5,076 bases of DNA from Kiritimatiellia bacterium (GTDB taxonomy: Bacteria; Verrucomicrobiota; Kiritimatiellia; RFP12; UBA1067), in contig JAEDMC010000196.1 of NCBI GenBank assembly GCA_016303225.1, positions 1-5,076 of the forward strand, written 5' to 3'. Positions 5,073-5,076 of the stretch are shown here, in pieces (position 1 is the first letter of the stretch; each line of letters opens with the position of its first letter). The notes beneath the pieces were generated by a model, which worked only from the letters and a program-made list of their open reading frames with translations, had not been told where the DNA came from and searched no databases. Made by a program: the position numbers and the translations under genes.

Positions 5073-5076
5073 ATCT

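Overview
The window is a dense, high-GC bacterial segment with five genes, all on the + strand. The gaps between them are only 1, 4, 16 and 44 bp. It probably comes from the Planctomycetes-Verrucomicrobia-Chlamydiae superphylum, plausibly a Verrucomicrobia/Kiritimatiellae/Lentisphaerae-type lineage. This rests mainly on a Minf_1886-family protein, a family known from Planctomycetes and Verrucomicrobia, and secondarily on a Tat-exported GH109-like lipoprotein. The placement is inference from family knowledge; there is no rRNA or tRNA gene here to test it.

Layout: (1) 9-37, an extended -10 promoter. (2) 70-1539, a Tat-type lipoprotein of the Gfo/Idh/MocA fold, closest to GH109 (NAD-dependent alpha-N-acetylgalactosaminidase-like). 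(3) 1541-2326, trmD, the tRNA m1G37 methyltransferase, away from its usual rpsP/rimM/rplS neighbours. (4) 2331-3275, a secreted TIM-barrel protein of the glycosyl-hydrolase-like family 10 type. (5) 3292-3654, a Minf_1886-family protein of unknown function, with a perfect TGG-TATAAT so close to its ATG that the mRNA is probably leaderless. (6) 3699-5057, a polytopic membrane protein of probable MATE/Wzx-like (MOP) type that starts with TTG. No gene-free stretch exceeds 70 bases.

How the genes may work together: genes 1-3 could form one transcript from the promoter at the left edge, with trmD sandwiched between two exported carbohydrate-active-type proteins. The extended -10 just after gene 3 restarts transcription for genes 4 and 5. 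I see no pathway uniting all five. Two envelope or secreted glycan-related proteins plus a possible flippase or efflux protein fit a glycan-degrading lifestyle, and trmD is a housekeeping passenger.

The most unusual signal is repetitive. Short degenerate repeats with a period of 7-8 bp, more AT-rich than their surroundings, occur at four places: inside trmD as an extra loop, at the trmD/next-gene junction, between genes 4 and 5, and inside the central loop of the membrane protein. Unit sequences differ from site to site. The two intragenic arrays keep the frame and fall where an insertion should be tolerated. A 53-bp symmetric palindrome also overlaps the 3' end of the last gene, and a smaller palindromic pair lies in another trmD loop. 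Together these look like a genome-wide repeat-seeding process acting at gene edges and permissive loops. I cannot name it, and it needs a genome-scale check.
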